Made by a program: the position numbers and the translations under genes
Part shown: piece by piece, positions 22,431 through 33,603 of the stretch
How the letters are laid out: the number at the start of each line of letters is the position of its first letter
Numbering within the stretch: the first letter of the stretch is position 1
Assembly (NCBI GenBank): GCA_029718625.1
Contig: CM056376.1
Location: 119,444,222-119,508,221, forward strand
Reading direction: 5' to 3'
Source of the DNA: Synaphobranchus kaupii
Taxonomy: Eukaryota > Chordata > Actinopteri > Anguilliformes > Synaphobranchidae
Length of the DNA stretch: 64,000 nucleotides
Notes under the pieces: generated by a model
Seen by the model: only the letters and a program-made list of their open reading frames with translations
What the model was told of the DNA's origin: nothing
Database searches by the model: none

Positions 22431-23641
22431 AGGAGGCGGAGCCAAGTCACTGTGCATCGGAAGTGCTAGAAACCTCTCCACAGTGATGGCCCTCTACGGT
22501 GTGTAAAGCACCTGGGCTGAAGTACATATACACTGATTACACATTAACATGAAGAATGAGTTACACATACAGGAGTAATACACTCCCTTACTGATGGCAG
22601 TTAGTTTAGAAAAAGACATACAGATTATAGCAGTTACATAGTCATCACACATAGAGTTAATGAACAAACACTGCCAAAAACTGGTGGCTGAGTGATGTAC
22701 TGGTGACCTCTCCTCTGTCCACTGGTCCGACGAGTGCACACCAAAGGGACCAAGAAAGAAGAACTAGGTAATCACTCGTTAAAATGTTTATGTTAATCCG
22801 CTCAGAATATTGTAACTCACGCTGTAACATTTTTGATTATGCAGTGAAACCCATGGCTGATCTTAGAAGTCACAAGCTGAAAATTTGATAAGATATGTTT
22901 ATGTGATATGTATAACTATGAGTGTACGAATCAGACCTCAGTGAAACTCATTATGAACAAATGGCCGTGCTTTGCCTGTTGCCATAACTGGAGAAAAAGT
23001 GGGTGACAAGAACATGTCAAGCCGTCATGACTAACGACGACTAAAGCGTGAGAGGGGACCACGCCAGTGAAGGGGGAAAGGCACAGTAAAGGCCACACAT
23101 GTAAGTTACCCACAAGTACTGGGAAAGGGCAACAGAGCAAACCAATTGATGGGCGGCAAAATTAAAGCAGCAGAAAGGCCAAATTAGGAGTCTGCTGAAT
23201 TGATAGAAGTTCTTGGTGAATCAAGGTGGTCTGAATCAATATTATGACAATGTATTCACAAAAGATTATATATCAGTAAAATCACTGTTAGTTACTGTGT
23301 TATGAATGATGATTGATAAAATGTTAAATTACACATGATTTAATGGTTAAAGGACCGTAAGGAGACTGATATAACAAGCTGAATACAGGTATGGCATTTC
23401 TGAGCTGACCATTAGGTAGAGATGAGGGAAAGTGACATTGTGAGGTTTTTACCTACTCTAGCCAAAAGGAGAGGATGTTTACCCCATGATGCCAAAACTC
23501 TGCTGGTAGGTTTCCCTCCAAGCGACAGTCATCGATTTTGATGATCGCTGGGGTCAGGGGGTGACATTTTGTCATCCGACCGGACGGAACTTAGCAACAG
23601 ATAGAGGGATAGCTTGCCTGTGAGTGTGACTATGAAGTCAC
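22431..23641 (+). other. Post-gag interior of the LTR element, non-coding
   Basis: About 1.2 kb between the gag stop and the purine tract holds no plus-strand frame longer than chance and no recognisable pol or env motif. In a complete provirus several kilobases of pol and env would be expected here, so they have been lost. Confidence 0.75.
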
Positions 23642-23652
23642 AAAGGGGGAAA
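23642..23652 (+). other. Polypurine tract
   Basis: AAAGGGGGAAA lies immediately before the TG of the 3' LTR. It is the standard priming site for plus-strand DNA synthesis. Confidence 0.92.
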
Positions 23653-24724
23653 TGTGGGAATAAAAAAAGGCCCCTGGAACATTCAGGCAACAGACAGCAA
23701 TAACAAGCTGAGAAGAATGCCATTAGAAACATTGTTGCAGGAGTAGAGAGAAAAGACTCAGGAATGCAAGGGAGTTTTAGAAAGTCTCCAGAGAAACCAA
23801 ACGGACCAACATGTTATTGAATAATCAAAATGTATGCCATAAGCAGTTTATAAGCCATATGATCAAATATAATCAAGTTATATGTATACAAATGCACAAT
23901 AAGTATATACCTAAGCAGTGGAAGTATGATCAATATAAAAGTGTGTGTAATAAGTAATTAGTAATGAACAACAAAGGGGGACTGTTATAACAAAGGAAGA
24001 CTGTTAGGAGGACAGATGCAGGTGCAAATGTAACCAAGGACACATACTGAGAATTAGCGGATGCAGCCACATTTAATCTTTTGAGAAAGGAGGGTGCGAA
24101 CCGGTCTGGAGCCATGGTAACAGAAATTGATAAGACACAAGCTCGAAAATCGTAAACAATAGTGACAAACTCGCTGACCTAGTCAATAAAATTAGGGGCA
24201 GGTTATGGGAGTGGAAAGCCCCTAAGCCCCACAAAGGGTGTACCTAGCAGAATGATATAAAGATGGTTGTAAAAAATCATATCACTTCTTCACTCATCCT
24301 TTTTCTTCATACTTTTGCTTCAGCAACTGACCTGTGACACCTAGGTGGCTTACATACTGGAATACTCAGACTGGACTCTAACTCTCATGCACTCAGCGCT
24401 CAAGTGACAGAGAAAAGACTTAGACAAAATCTGACAGAGAAAAGTGCGGCCTACGGGCTGCAGCTATTAGGCTGCCTCTAATAGGCTCACTGGAAACAAG
24501 ATGATTTTTGCTTACATGTTTTATCTGCGCAGATCAGCCTGGGTTATTGCATGTATTCACTTTTGAATTATATACAATAAATCCTGTTTGCATCAGACTC
24601 TGGAAGACCGTGTTATTTTGAGAAGTTTAAGAGAATAAGAGAATTGGACTTAAATGCAGGGTGAATGCCTGAAACGTTCATTATCTGGCCTGGACTGATG
24701 AAGTGAAGGTATTTTTATCCTACA
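23653..24724 (+). repeat. 3' LTR
   Basis: Same length as the 5' LTR (1072 bp), with TATAAA at about 24256 and AATAAA at about 24576. It is followed by the CTAC target duplicate and then by the copy-B continuation AATGCAATAATCTG. Confidence 0.96.
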
Positions 24725-26517
24725 CTACAATGCAATAATCTGTTTTCAAAGCACTAGTGATCCAATACAATGTACCTCCGCTGAATGCCTTGTACACATT
24801 TGGCAGAGATATGTCTTAGTTGAGCCAAGCTGTGAACAGCTCAGTTTGTATTGCTGCAGATTGTAGTGCCCTTTGGTAAAAATGCCTGATTGATTGGACT
24901 TTATCAATAAATTCAACTCTTCAACAAACGTCATTACAAAATTAATCATACTATTTTGGATGAAATTATGGCAAATATACAAAGTAAGGCAGAATATGTA
25001 CACTTAAAGGATAAACGAGATCCTGGATACATGTACAAACATTCACTAATACAGTTTAAAATATTGGGAAACATTTATTTTTGAGGGTAAGAATGAGATC
25101 CTCACGTATTTATTCAGTAATTCATATTTATTTAGTAATTTAGTATTTATAATATTAATTAATAAAACACTGTTCTCATTCTTTCTTGCTTCATTCTCAG
25201 TTGAACTTACATCCTTCTCAGACTTGGGTTCAGTCTTTGACAGTCAAACATTTGTTGTACAGAGTTGAGGTGCCAGTGGCCCAGTAAATTAAGGAACAGG
25301 CCTAGTAACCACAAGATTGCTTGTTTGATTCCCACCTGGTGATGCACTGCCACTGTGTGTAAGTGTCATTTTATTTTAAAATGGCTTATTTGGGTTTGTG
25401 TGTGATTTTTTACTAGGCTTGTTTGCCACCTAAATGGAACTCAGACCTGTAGCATAGTGGTTAGTGAGCAGGACTTTGAAGTTATTGATGTCAAGTTCAA
25501 ATCGCACTGCATCCCAAATTGAAGTTTGTGTTTTAAACATCTTTAAACAACACCTACTTGAAATGGTTGATCCTCTATAAACATTTCTAGAAATGTTTGA
25601 ACCATGAAATAAATTCTGAGATGTAGATTAGATTTGAATGTAAGACCTGTCATTAGTGATGGGCAGAGCGAAGCTTTCTGAAACATTGACACAGTTGAAG
25701 CGATTGCATTGGTTGAAGTGTCGGTGTCATGAAGCATTTGACATCTGCCTCTCTAGTGACATATCCTGGTCTAAATTACTCTTCAACGGCGATAAATTTA
25801 AATTAATGAACATTCTTGACTCTTGTAAAATTCAGTTTGAATATTAATGCTTTTGCCATGTATTCTCAAAATACAAATTATTAAAGTAAAATGAAAATGT
25901 GTGTTTCATGAGCCTAATGCCATCATATCGACCAATGCCCTTCTATTTCCTCTTGCGTGTCTGATAAGGAGAGTACATTGCAACGATAAATTCCAATTAT
26001 TTGAAAAACAATTTTCACCATTTACTGGTTCATATTTAAAGCGTATCAGCTTTCCCCAGCTCGTGGAAAGGAAATGTCTATTAAATAGCACGCAGATAGG
26101 TAGCCATATTTTTATTCACGTTATTGTTATTCTTATTAGTCATTCTATGGGAGATCTTTTCTTCATATGTTTTCAGGGCTTCCTGGCATAAGTGGATTGC
26201 TACCGTGATTTAACACAGTTAATAAATAACATTATGCTCATGCATGTGGGGAACTTCATTAAATTCAATAACTTGTTTATCTTACGTTTTTCAACATTGA
26301 GGTATTTTTGGTGCTCTATTATGCCATAGGCTACCTAGCTTAGATAGACCCGCTTGAGTCACAGCAGGATTCCATGGTAATGCTGAAATATCAGGATGTC
26401 TTGACCGCAAGTGGCGAAGCATTTTAATTGGACAAGGGCCGGTCGCAAATCATGCACCGTGCTTTTTATGGGGTCTCTTGTTGGAAATAATCCCATACAA
26501 AAGACGTCTTTCGTGAA

Positions 26518-26835
26518 CCTTCCTTTATTAACAATATCTTGGTCACGACCCTGAACAGGGGGGCTGGACCTAAATGCACGACAAGGAAAGGGAGTTTATT
26601 AGAGGTAATTTATTATTATAGCTTGGGGTAGTCCCAAGCTGTACACAAATGAACAACAAGAACAATCAAGTCAGGAGTTTCTCCGGGACTTGAATCTGCT
26701 CCAAGCCGGAGCTGGACTTCAACGGCAACAGGATGTTCCAAGTCGGAACTGGACTTGGTGCTGGAACCCTACCGCTTTAAGCGCTTTGAGTATCTAGAAA
26801 GGCGCTATATAAATGCCATGCATTATTATTATTAA
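26518..26835 (+). repeat. Right flank of the duplication with a SINE/LINE-type 3' tail
   Basis: After the duplication end comes about 250 bp of unassigned sequence. GCTTTGAGTATCTAGAAAGG-CGCTATATAAATG-(ATT)n follows at about 26782-26832. This hairpin-like tail with a trinucleotide run is common at 3' ends of fish retroposons. The body is not defined. Confidence 0.5.
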
Positions 26836-26839
26836 CCCT

Positions 26840-27245
26840 GGAGTTCCAACCGGAACTGCGCAGGACAGGAAACTGGAACGGATCAACAGGAACTGGATCA
26901 CAGGAACATGGAGTAGTTCCAAACCGGAACTGGACTGGGACTGGATAGTCAAACTGGAACTGGAATACAGGAACACGGAGTTGTTCCAAACCGGAACTGG
27001 ACTTGGTACAGGACACTGGATGTTCCAAACCGGAACTGGACAGACAGGAACTGGATCACGGGTACGCGGAGTAGTTCCAAACCGGAACTGGGCTGACAGG
27101 AACTGGATCGGGTTAACTGGAACAGGACAACTGGAACACTGGAATGTTCCAGACCGGAACTGGACTGTGCGGGTCTCTCAGGTAAGTTCCAAACCGGAAC
27201 TGGACAGGAACTGGACTGGACGGATCTGGACAGACAGGACAACCG
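26840..27245 (+). repeat. Degenerate minisatellite, CCGGAACTGGAC family
   Basis: Many irregular repetitions of (GTTCCAAA)CCGGAACTGGAC cover about 400 bp, with spacers of variable length. The long ORFs on both strands here (for example the NWT/RNWT-rich plus-strand frame) follow from the repeat and should not be taken as genes. Confidence 0.88.
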
Positions 27246-27702
27246 GTTATGGAATATAAATGGAATGGAAGGAGGGGGAGCCGAGGAATACTTATAACAG
27301 GTAACCAGGTACTGGAAGCAGAGGAAGGGGTAGCGGCTGGATACGGTAAGGCAGAGCAGTGCAGCGGAGCTCAGGTTGGCCCGGTTGGGGCAGCAGGGCA
27401 ACAGTGGTCGATGCAACCGTAACCGTAGCAATGGCGGCAGCCACAGTCGGACAGGAACAACTGTAGTATGGAGAAGCAGAACAACCAGCTGCGGGCGCAA
27501 TGTCAGGTGGAGGCAGAGGTACCGCAACACAAACATGGAGTGGTAAACAGCTACAGACTGGCAGAAACAGTAGAATGGTGGTTAACCAGACAGGCAATAT
27601 TCAGGCAGGAAGAACCCCAAACAGACAGGACTGGTTAGCAAACAACAGCAGGCCGTGAGCATTAAAGCACCGAGACAAAACCAAACTGAAGTTTTAGAGG
27701 CA
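27246..27702. other. Unassigned GC-richer spacer between minisatellites
   Basis: This spacer links the CCGGAACTGGAC and AAGGACAGGGATTC arrays. Low-complexity GCAACAGTGG/GTAGCAATGG words produce a minus-strand leucine-rich frame of no evident meaning. Confidence 0.4.
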
Positions 27703-27856
27703 AAGGACAGGGATTCAAGGACAGGGATTCAAGGACAGGGATTCAAGGACAGGGATTCAAGGACAGGGATTCAAGGACAGGGATTCAAGGACAGGGATTC
27801 AAGGACAGGGATTCAAGGACAGGGATTCAAGGACAGGGATTCAAGGACAGGGATTC
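27703..27856 (+). repeat. 14-bp minisatellite, 11 copies
   Basis: Eleven essentially perfect copies of AAGGACAGGGATTC. Because 14 is not a multiple of 3, the array is read in all three frames within one ORF, which explains the artificial 95-aa frame across it. Confidence 0.98.
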
Positions 27857-28730
27857 TAGGACCAGGATACAAACGAACAAAGTTACAGAGTAGCAACAAG
27901 GGTAATGAACCAGCACTGGATAGCAGACAGCAGGTGGGTTAAATAGGGAAGTGTAATTGGTAACAATCAGGAAAAGCATGCGAATGTGTGAGTGGGTAAT
28001 TAACAAAGCGGAGTGAGAGGAATGCATGTAGCAACGGAGAAAGGAGATAGGCTGAAACAGGAGTGGGGATAGGGAGTGAAACAAACGGAAGGAACACGCC
28101 CAGTCTGCAGCAACGGGGAAAACACGGACAAGGGAATCAAACATGACACGGAGGGAAAAGGGTAAAACACGGAAAACGGACTGGATGGGAACGGAACGTT
28201 ACAATCTCTCTACAAAATCTCAAACGGACTCTCAAATCTCTTCCTCTCCTCTGAGGAAATCCCACGACTTGGGTATGGAAGACCAAATGGATATATTTCT
28301 GTATACAACTCCTGTAGGCTAATAGTTAAAAGGGCTTAGTTTTTACAAATACGCTAGTTCTGGGAAAATTGTAAATAAGGTAACCTGTGTTATGTAGATA
28401 TTTCTCACGTTTATAACAAGTAAAATTTTACGAGAATTAGTCGTGAATTAAGCGAGTTATAGTATATGTTATCAGGGGAAGTCTGCATCAGTCAATATAC
28501 TACCAAAATATATAGTAATATGGCGGCCACGTAGAAATCTGAGCGGTTTCTAGGTTTTTATGACTATGGACTGAGCAACCAATGATCACAGCTGATCGAC
28601 CTCCCTGTCCCTTTCATGTTTGACAGGCCGATTCGTTTTGAAATAAATACACGATTAAATAAATAAAAGAGGCGTAAAATAACGAATAGATATTGATTTC
28701 ATTGCTAAGTTAATTATTTAATTGCTTATA
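27857..28730. other. Intergenic sequence, no gene recognised
   Basis: Purine-rich sequence to about 28200, then AT-rich sequence. A 16-bp word GTATGGAAGACCAAAT (28273-28288) recurs inverted at 30308-30323 on the other side of the Tc1 element. No coding evidence. Confidence 0.4.
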
Positions 28731-30261
28731 CACTACTCACAAAAAGTTAGGGATATTCGGCTTTCGGGTGAAATTTCAGGATGAACCTAAAATGCACTAT
28801 AACCTTTACAGGTGAAATTAATTTGACCTTCTCTAAACTTTTGAATGCACATGTCCAACTATTCAATGTTTCAGTACTTTTTGCACAACTTGCTGTTCTC
28901 TTACAAGGAGCTGAACGGCAAAATTCACAACAGGTGTTTGATCCATGAATCGACCAATAAATTTCCTGGTTCAATTAGAATTGGTATTTAAACAGTCCTC
29001 TTCATCATGCTGTTCACATTTTGACATCATGAGACCAAGACGACACCTAACAATTGATCAACAGTACCTCGCCATTGCGAGGCTTCAAACAGGATGTTCT
29101 CAGAGGGAAGTGGCCACTGAGCTTAGAGTGTCACAGAGTGTCATCAGCAGGTTGCAACAGAGATACAGAGAGACTGGAAGAGTCACAGAAAGGCATAGAA
29201 GTGGACGTCCTTTGGCCACATCCCACACTGATGACCGCTTCATTGTGAACAGTGCCCTGCGGAACCGGATGATGAATGCCACTCAACTCCAGGCACATTT
29301 AAGGGAGGTGAGAGGCACCCAAGTGTCACGTCAGACCATTCGAAACCGTTTACATCAGCGTGGTCTGCGTGCTAGACGACCTGCAAGGGTACCTGACCAC
29401 ACCACCAGGCACAGGCGTCATCGTCTTGCATGGGCCAGGGAGCATTTACGCTGGACGAGGGACCAGTGGGCCTCAGTGCTGTTCTCTGATGAAAGTCGAT
29501 TCACGTTGAGCAGAAATGATGGCCGCCAACGATGTTGGAGACGTCAAGGAGAGCGCTATGCATCAGCCACTGTTGTCACCAGACGACCCTTTGGTGGTGG
29601 CGGTGTTACAGTGTGGGCAGGTGTGTCTAGTCAATACAGAACTGCCCTACACTTTGTGAATGGTACAGTGACAAGCCCATACTACCTGAATAACATCATT
29701 AATCCAGTCATTGTGCCCCTGCATGAACAACACAGGCCTAATTTCATCTTCATGGACGACAATGCTCCAGCTCATCGAGGTCGCATCATTAGGGAAAGGC
29801 TGCTGGAGACTGGGGTACCTCAAATGGAGTGGCCTGCACTTTCTCCAGACCTGAATCCCATAGAAAACCTATGGGATCAGCTGACTCACCGTGTAGAGGC
29901 TCGTAACTCTGTACCCCAGAACCTCAATGACCTGAGGGCCGCCCTTCAAGAAGAGTGGGATGCCATGCCTCAGCAGACAATAAGTCGACTTGTGAACAGC
30001 ATGAGACGTCATTGTCAAGCTGTAATTGATGCTCAAGGGCACATGACAAGTTATTGAGACATTGACATTTTTGTTGTGGTATACCCACCACTGTTGTTGG
30101 CTTTTGTTTCAATAAACTGTTTGAGATGAGGAAATCACCATTGCATGCTTCTACTTAAATGCCCTACTTTCATGATACGTATAATATCACTGTAGCGTGA
30201 ACTTACATTTTCCATAAATTTCACCCGAAAGCCAAATATCCCTAACTTTTTGTGAGTAGTG
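28731..30261 (+). mobile_element. Tc1-like DNA transposon, apparently complete
   Basis: The 1531-bp element has terminal inverted repeats of about 46 bp (CACTACTCACAAAAAGTTAG…) with one mismatch that I saw. It is flanked on both sides by TA (28729-28730 and 30262-30263), the Tc1/mariner target. It contains one uninterrupted transposase gene. This is one of the few elements in the window without visible inactivating changes. Confidence 0.96.
29029..30057 (+). CDS. Tc1-like transposase (DD34E), intact
   Basis: The frame is 342 codons from ATG 29029; an in-frame ATG 28 codons upstream (28945) is less likely because family members begin near MRPRR. The N-terminal third has two helix-turn-helix regions ([20 protein letters not shown]; then [18 protein letters not shown]) for binding the terminal repeats. 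The catalytic core shows VLFSDESRF (first D), FMDDNAPAH (second D) and [12 protein letters not shown] (E), with 34 residues between the second D and the E, i.e. DD34E. It excises and reinserts the element by cut and paste at TA. Length and all catalytic residues are normal for the family, and there are no stops. Confidence 0.96.
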   Translation: MRPRRHLTIDQQYLAIARLQTGCSQREVATELRVSQSVISRLQQRYRETGRVTERHRSGRPLATSHTDDRFIVNSALRNRMMNATQLQAHLREVRGTQVSRQTIRNRLHQRGLRARRPARVPDHTTRHRRHRLAWAREHLRWTRDQWASVLFSDESRFTLSRNDGRQRCWRRQGERYASATVVTRRPFGGGGVTVWAGVSSQYRTALHFVNGTVTSPYYLNNIINPVIVPLHEQHRPNFIFMDDNAPAHRGRIIRERLLETGVPQMEWPALSPDLNPIENLWDQLTHRVEARNSVPQNLNDLRAALQEEWDAMPQQTISRLVNSMRRHCQAVIDAQGHMTSY

Positions 30262-30263
30262 TA

Positions 30264-30660
30264 TATGTATTACATGATCTATTTCATTGCTTATTTAATT
30301 TTGTCAGATTTGGTCTTCCATACTCGGGGGCGTTTGAACCATTATATTTTGGAAGTTTGTGGGTGGGAAAGGAATGAGTTGATCTGGAATCAGAGGTTTC
30401 GCACAGATAAACAGAAATCCATTGTCTTTCCACGTACACCCGAAGTTCATATGTGAATGAAAAGAGCCTCTGATCCCAGATCCGTATAGCTGACGCATCT
30501 CAACAGGTTGGCTCTTGGTTCAAGCATGTATTGGTTCAAGATACCGCCCACAATAATGTGTCACCGTGACGTCCGAAGCTTTGGTTTCCGTGATCACGTG
30601 ATTTGAAACAAGCCTCGGAGCACTACTTCGAAACAGCAGTGATTTGAAAACTCAACACCG
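30264..30660. other. Intergenic sequence, no gene recognised
   Basis: Unassigned sequence right of the Tc1 element. It includes the inverted partner (30308-30323) of a word left of Tc1. It ends in GTCACCGTGACG / GTGATCACGTGAT palindromic words near 30560-30600. Confidence 0.35.
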
Positions 30661-31293
30661 TGTCGACACGTGAGTGTCGAGTGTCCCATCCCCACCTGTC
30701 AGTTCTGTTCACTAATCACTATGCTACTGATCTAAGACCTCATGCAAGGCAAACAAACCCAAAATCCCAAAGCGTACAAAATAACACATTAAGACAGTTG
30801 AATTCACAATTAGATTATATTCCCACCAGCTGGGAATCGAACATGCAATGCTGAGGTTAGTAGTCCTGTTCCTTAATCACAGAGCCACTGTCACTCAAAC
30901 TCTGATGGACAAATGTTAGCCCTTCAACCCAACTCTGAGTAAGAACAATGGTCTGACTGAAGAAAAAAGTCCTACTGAAATCCGAAATTCAGATCCGAAA
31001 TGTATCCTTTCTTCCTGTCCTTCAATTCCCTTGCTTCAAGGGGGGAATCCCCAAAATGCCAGGATGAAATATGGCAGCCACACCAAGTGTGATTCGGATC
31101 CAATTTAAGAAAGGGGAGGGAGTAATTATATTCCCTCACTCCCTGGTTTATTCTCCCTTCCACCAAGGGTATAAAATGCAAGCTTTCAGCAAGAAGGGAA
31201 TCCCACAATGCAATGCTCCACATGGAAAAAGTGGGCGGTCACCACAGAACTATGTGGTAGGGATGGGACGCTCGACACCCAAGTGTCAACACT
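30661..31293. repeat. Facing ends of one DNA-transposon family with SINE-like segment between
   Basis: Arms at 30661-30693 and 31261-31293 are inverted copies (…GGGATGGGAC.CTCGACAC…GTGTC.ACAC) with a few mismatches. Between them, about 30820-30900, a minus-strand tRNA-like head is present (B-box-like TGTTCGATTCCCA and A-box-like GTGGCTCTGTGATTAAGG). The arms may be ends of two separate elements rather than one unit. Confidence 0.4.
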
Positions 31294-32960
31294 CCAATAG
31301 CATCCATCTGCAGACTCGCAGACTGGCCTCACTCGTGATCGGCCTGAACCGTGATTACAGGAAGTGCGCAAGAGTGCATGCGCTTACAAGAGGAACGGAA
31401 AAAAAAAAAACAGAAAGAGCAGCATGCAGGTATATGGAAGCATATCCGCGCAAAAATTCAAATGAAAATGCAATTCGCTGATTGCATTTCGTTTACATTC
31501 GATGTGCGCAAAAACCATGACATAATTCAAATGAAAATGCAAAAGGACACTTTTCGTTTTCATTTTCAAGTTAATGTACGCACTTTATCTGACAATTTGA
31601 AAATGTTAATGCAAATCCATTTCACATTTAATTTTTCTCGCCCTCTACGACACAACCCTGCCATAATTTTAATGAAAATGGAAAACCACATTTGCATTAT
31701 GAGTTTCTTATTGCAATCACATGATCCATGACAAAAAGGAAATGATAATTCAATTTGCCATTTAACATATCGTTTTCATGCTTTGTGACATAATTCAAAT
31801 GCAATGGCATTGCATCCGTTTGCATTATCATTTCCGCGTGTTCACCCAAAAACCCTGCCAAAAATCAGAACTGAACATGTAAACTGTCAAAGCTGCCCAT
31901 CAAGGCGGGGCCTCGAAGAAAGGGGCATTACAGGGGACTGTTCAAACCACTGAACATAATATGATTCAATGGTTGTCTGTGATTTCGGTCGTCAGGCAGT
32001 TACCAGGCTAAATAGCGACATTTCCTAGTCCTCTGTGTTTGGAGAAACTGTATGTTCCACATCAAACTGCAAAATGAGAATAATTTATAGTGGAAATACT
32101 CTGATTCAGATGTGTTGCACTTAGAAATTAAACAGAAAAATTACTACACTATAGGGCATGTTTGAACAATTGTCTGCATCCACTGCTTTGGGTCTATGAA
32201 AAGCACAGAATTAATAAAATGTATTCTTATTATTATGTATTTATTGATTGATTTATTTGGAATAATTGGATTTCTATCAAAACCTGTGTGGTCCTACAGA
32301 ACATAGATATCCTTGTGTTCACAAAATTATGTTCGCAAATATAACTATTATTATGTTATATTATATTATTAGTACTATTACTTATTTGCCATCAGCTGAC
32401 CCTCAAACATGTCTGGATATGTTTGTAAAAATGCTATATGTACGCTATTTTATAGGTGAAAATATTACTCATTTTTATCTGCATTTATTTATTCATCCCC
32501 CCTTTCTCTATTGTACATGATGTTTCTTGATATAAATGTCTGTTTGTGAATTGTAAAGAAAACTGTATCAGCACTTAACATTTTAAAACCTGTACATTTT
32601 CTAAAGTAAACTTGCCAACAAAGTATAACCATATCCTTTCTGGAGTGTAATTATTCATCAACTGTTAATTGAAACATTAATTGAAATCATATGTTGTTCG
32701 ATGAGGCACAATCTCATCACATGCTAAGATGAAGAAACACAGGGCCAAGTTGCATTAAATAATTTAGGAAAGTTTGGATAGCATTGCTTTGGAATAGAGC
32801 TAATTTATTTAGTGTGAGCTACGATAGGCCACATTTTGATATCAATACTTTTAAAGGCAGGCCTAGTTTTTGCAAGTTAGAATTAAGGACTTATAGACAG
32901 CGCTCTGTAGGCTATGCATGAGTAACTTGGCTTTTTTCTTTCTGTCGGAGAAGTTTTTGA
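31294..32960. other. Intergenic sequence with ATTCAAATGAAAATGCAA-type degenerate repeats
   Basis: From about 31450 to 31850 the words AATTCAAATGAAAATGCAA / CATTTGCATT recur irregularly on both strands. The rest is AT-rich with no ORF of note and no repeat ends recognised. Confidence 0.4.
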
Positions 32961-33130
32961 TACATCTTATGGATCTCTATGGGAATTGGGGGGTGGAACT
33001 AGATTAAGCTGTAAATTACATGGGAATAGTATGGAACCCATGGTTGGCTAAATGGCTGTAAGTCATCAAGGGTCTGAGGTATCAAACAAGCCTTAAACCA
33101 TCACTCTGCTGCCAGTGGAATACCTGTTTA
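32961..33130 (+). repeat. Interspersed repeat (copy 1 of the family at 45440)
   Basis: Closely similar to 45445-45603: ATGGATCTCTATGG, AATTGGGGGGTG, TAAATGGCTGTAAGT, AACCATCACTCTG and TGCCAG occur in the same order. It is truncated at GCTGCCAG, where a Tc1-like 3' end is joined. Confidence 0.8.
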
Positions 33131-33392
33131 CCACAGAAGTTGTTTGAGAGAATGGCAAGAATGTGCAAAGCCGTTATCAAGGCAAAGGGTGGCTACTTTG
33201 AAGAATCTAAAATATAAGACTTTTTTTTATTTGTTTAACACTTTTTTGGTCTTTGCATAATTTAATTTGTGTTATCTCATAGTTTTGATGTCTTTACTAT
33301 TCCAAAATGTGGAAAACAGTAAAAATAACGGGAAAAAAACTTTCTATGAGTAGGTGTGTCCAAACATTTGACTGGTACTGTACATTAACACT
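33131..33392 (+). pseudogene. 3' end of a different Tc1-like transposon, truncated
   Basis: The first ~90 bp translate to a Tc1 transposase C-terminus (MARMCKAVIKAKGGYFEESK then stop). They are followed by the matching 3' untranslated part and the terminal sequence GAGTAGGTGTGTCCAAACAT. The family is abundant in fish. The 5' part of the element is missing. Confidence 0.8.
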
Positions 33393-33475
33393 AACATTGA
33401 CACCTATTTAAAATGAAGACAAAATAATATTCTTGCAATATATGAAAAAATAGTAAAAAATGGTTATATGTTGAA

Positions 33476-33603
33476 CCCTTTCACCTTCCAAAGAGTTCCT
33501 TAAGAACCCTTTTTTCCAAAAGGGTTCTTCAGATGAAAAGGGTTCTAGACAGAACCCTACCCCTCTGCTAAGAACCATTTTGGAACCCTTTTTTTAGAGT
33601 GTA
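33476..33603. repeat. MITE-like GGGTTCT/AGAACCC palindromic repeat
   Basis: AAGAACCCTTTTTTCCAAAA, GGGTTCTTCAGATGAAAAGGG and AACCCTTTTTTTAGAGTGTA make a small self-complementary element ending AGAGTGTA, a form common in fish genomes. Ends are approximate. Confidence 0.6.

Larger units (their letters stand above)
15231..24724 (+). mobile_element. Young, non-autonomous retrovirus-like LTR element with orphan gag
   Basis: Two direct 1072-bp LTRs (15231-16302 and 23653-24724), each TG...CA, flank a 7.35-kb interior. The element has a 4-bp target duplication CTAC (15227-15230 and 24725-24728). Copy A of the surrounding duplication still has the single CTAC at about 10213-10216, the unoccupied site. 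A TGG-started primer-binding-site-like sequence follows the left LTR and a purine tract precedes the right one. Coding content is limited to a gag-like ORF (20802-22430) and small leader ORFs. I see no protease, reverse transcriptase, RNase H or envelope gene. The 4-bp duplication and gag style suggest a gamma/epsilon-like endogenous retrovirus lineage, but with no pol this is inference. Confidence 0.9.
12006..26517. repeat. Tandem segmental duplication, copy B (interrupted)
   Basis: Copy B lies in three blocks. 12006-14109 matches 7763-9849; 14860-15230 matches about 9850-10216; 24725-26517 matches about 10213-12005. The first break is a ~750-bp segment absent from copy A (14110-14859). The second is the LTR retroelement. 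Copy B starts inside the 6442-family transposon, so 12006-12616 is an orphan right end. After 26517 the sequence changes to CCTTCCTTTATT, the original right flank. Most short ORFs in copy A recur here almost unchanged because of the duplication, not because of coding constraint. Confidence 0.93.

Noticed and set aside
26813..27536. Long ORFs on both strands (148 aa plus, 195 aa minus)
   Set aside because: They are translations of the CCGGAACTGGAC minisatellite and low-complexity DNA. Composition is repetitive and no start or splice context supports a gene.
27655..27942. 95-aa ORF with DRDSRTGIQGQGFK repeats
   Set aside because: It is produced by the 14-bp array read through three frames; not a protein repeat under selection.
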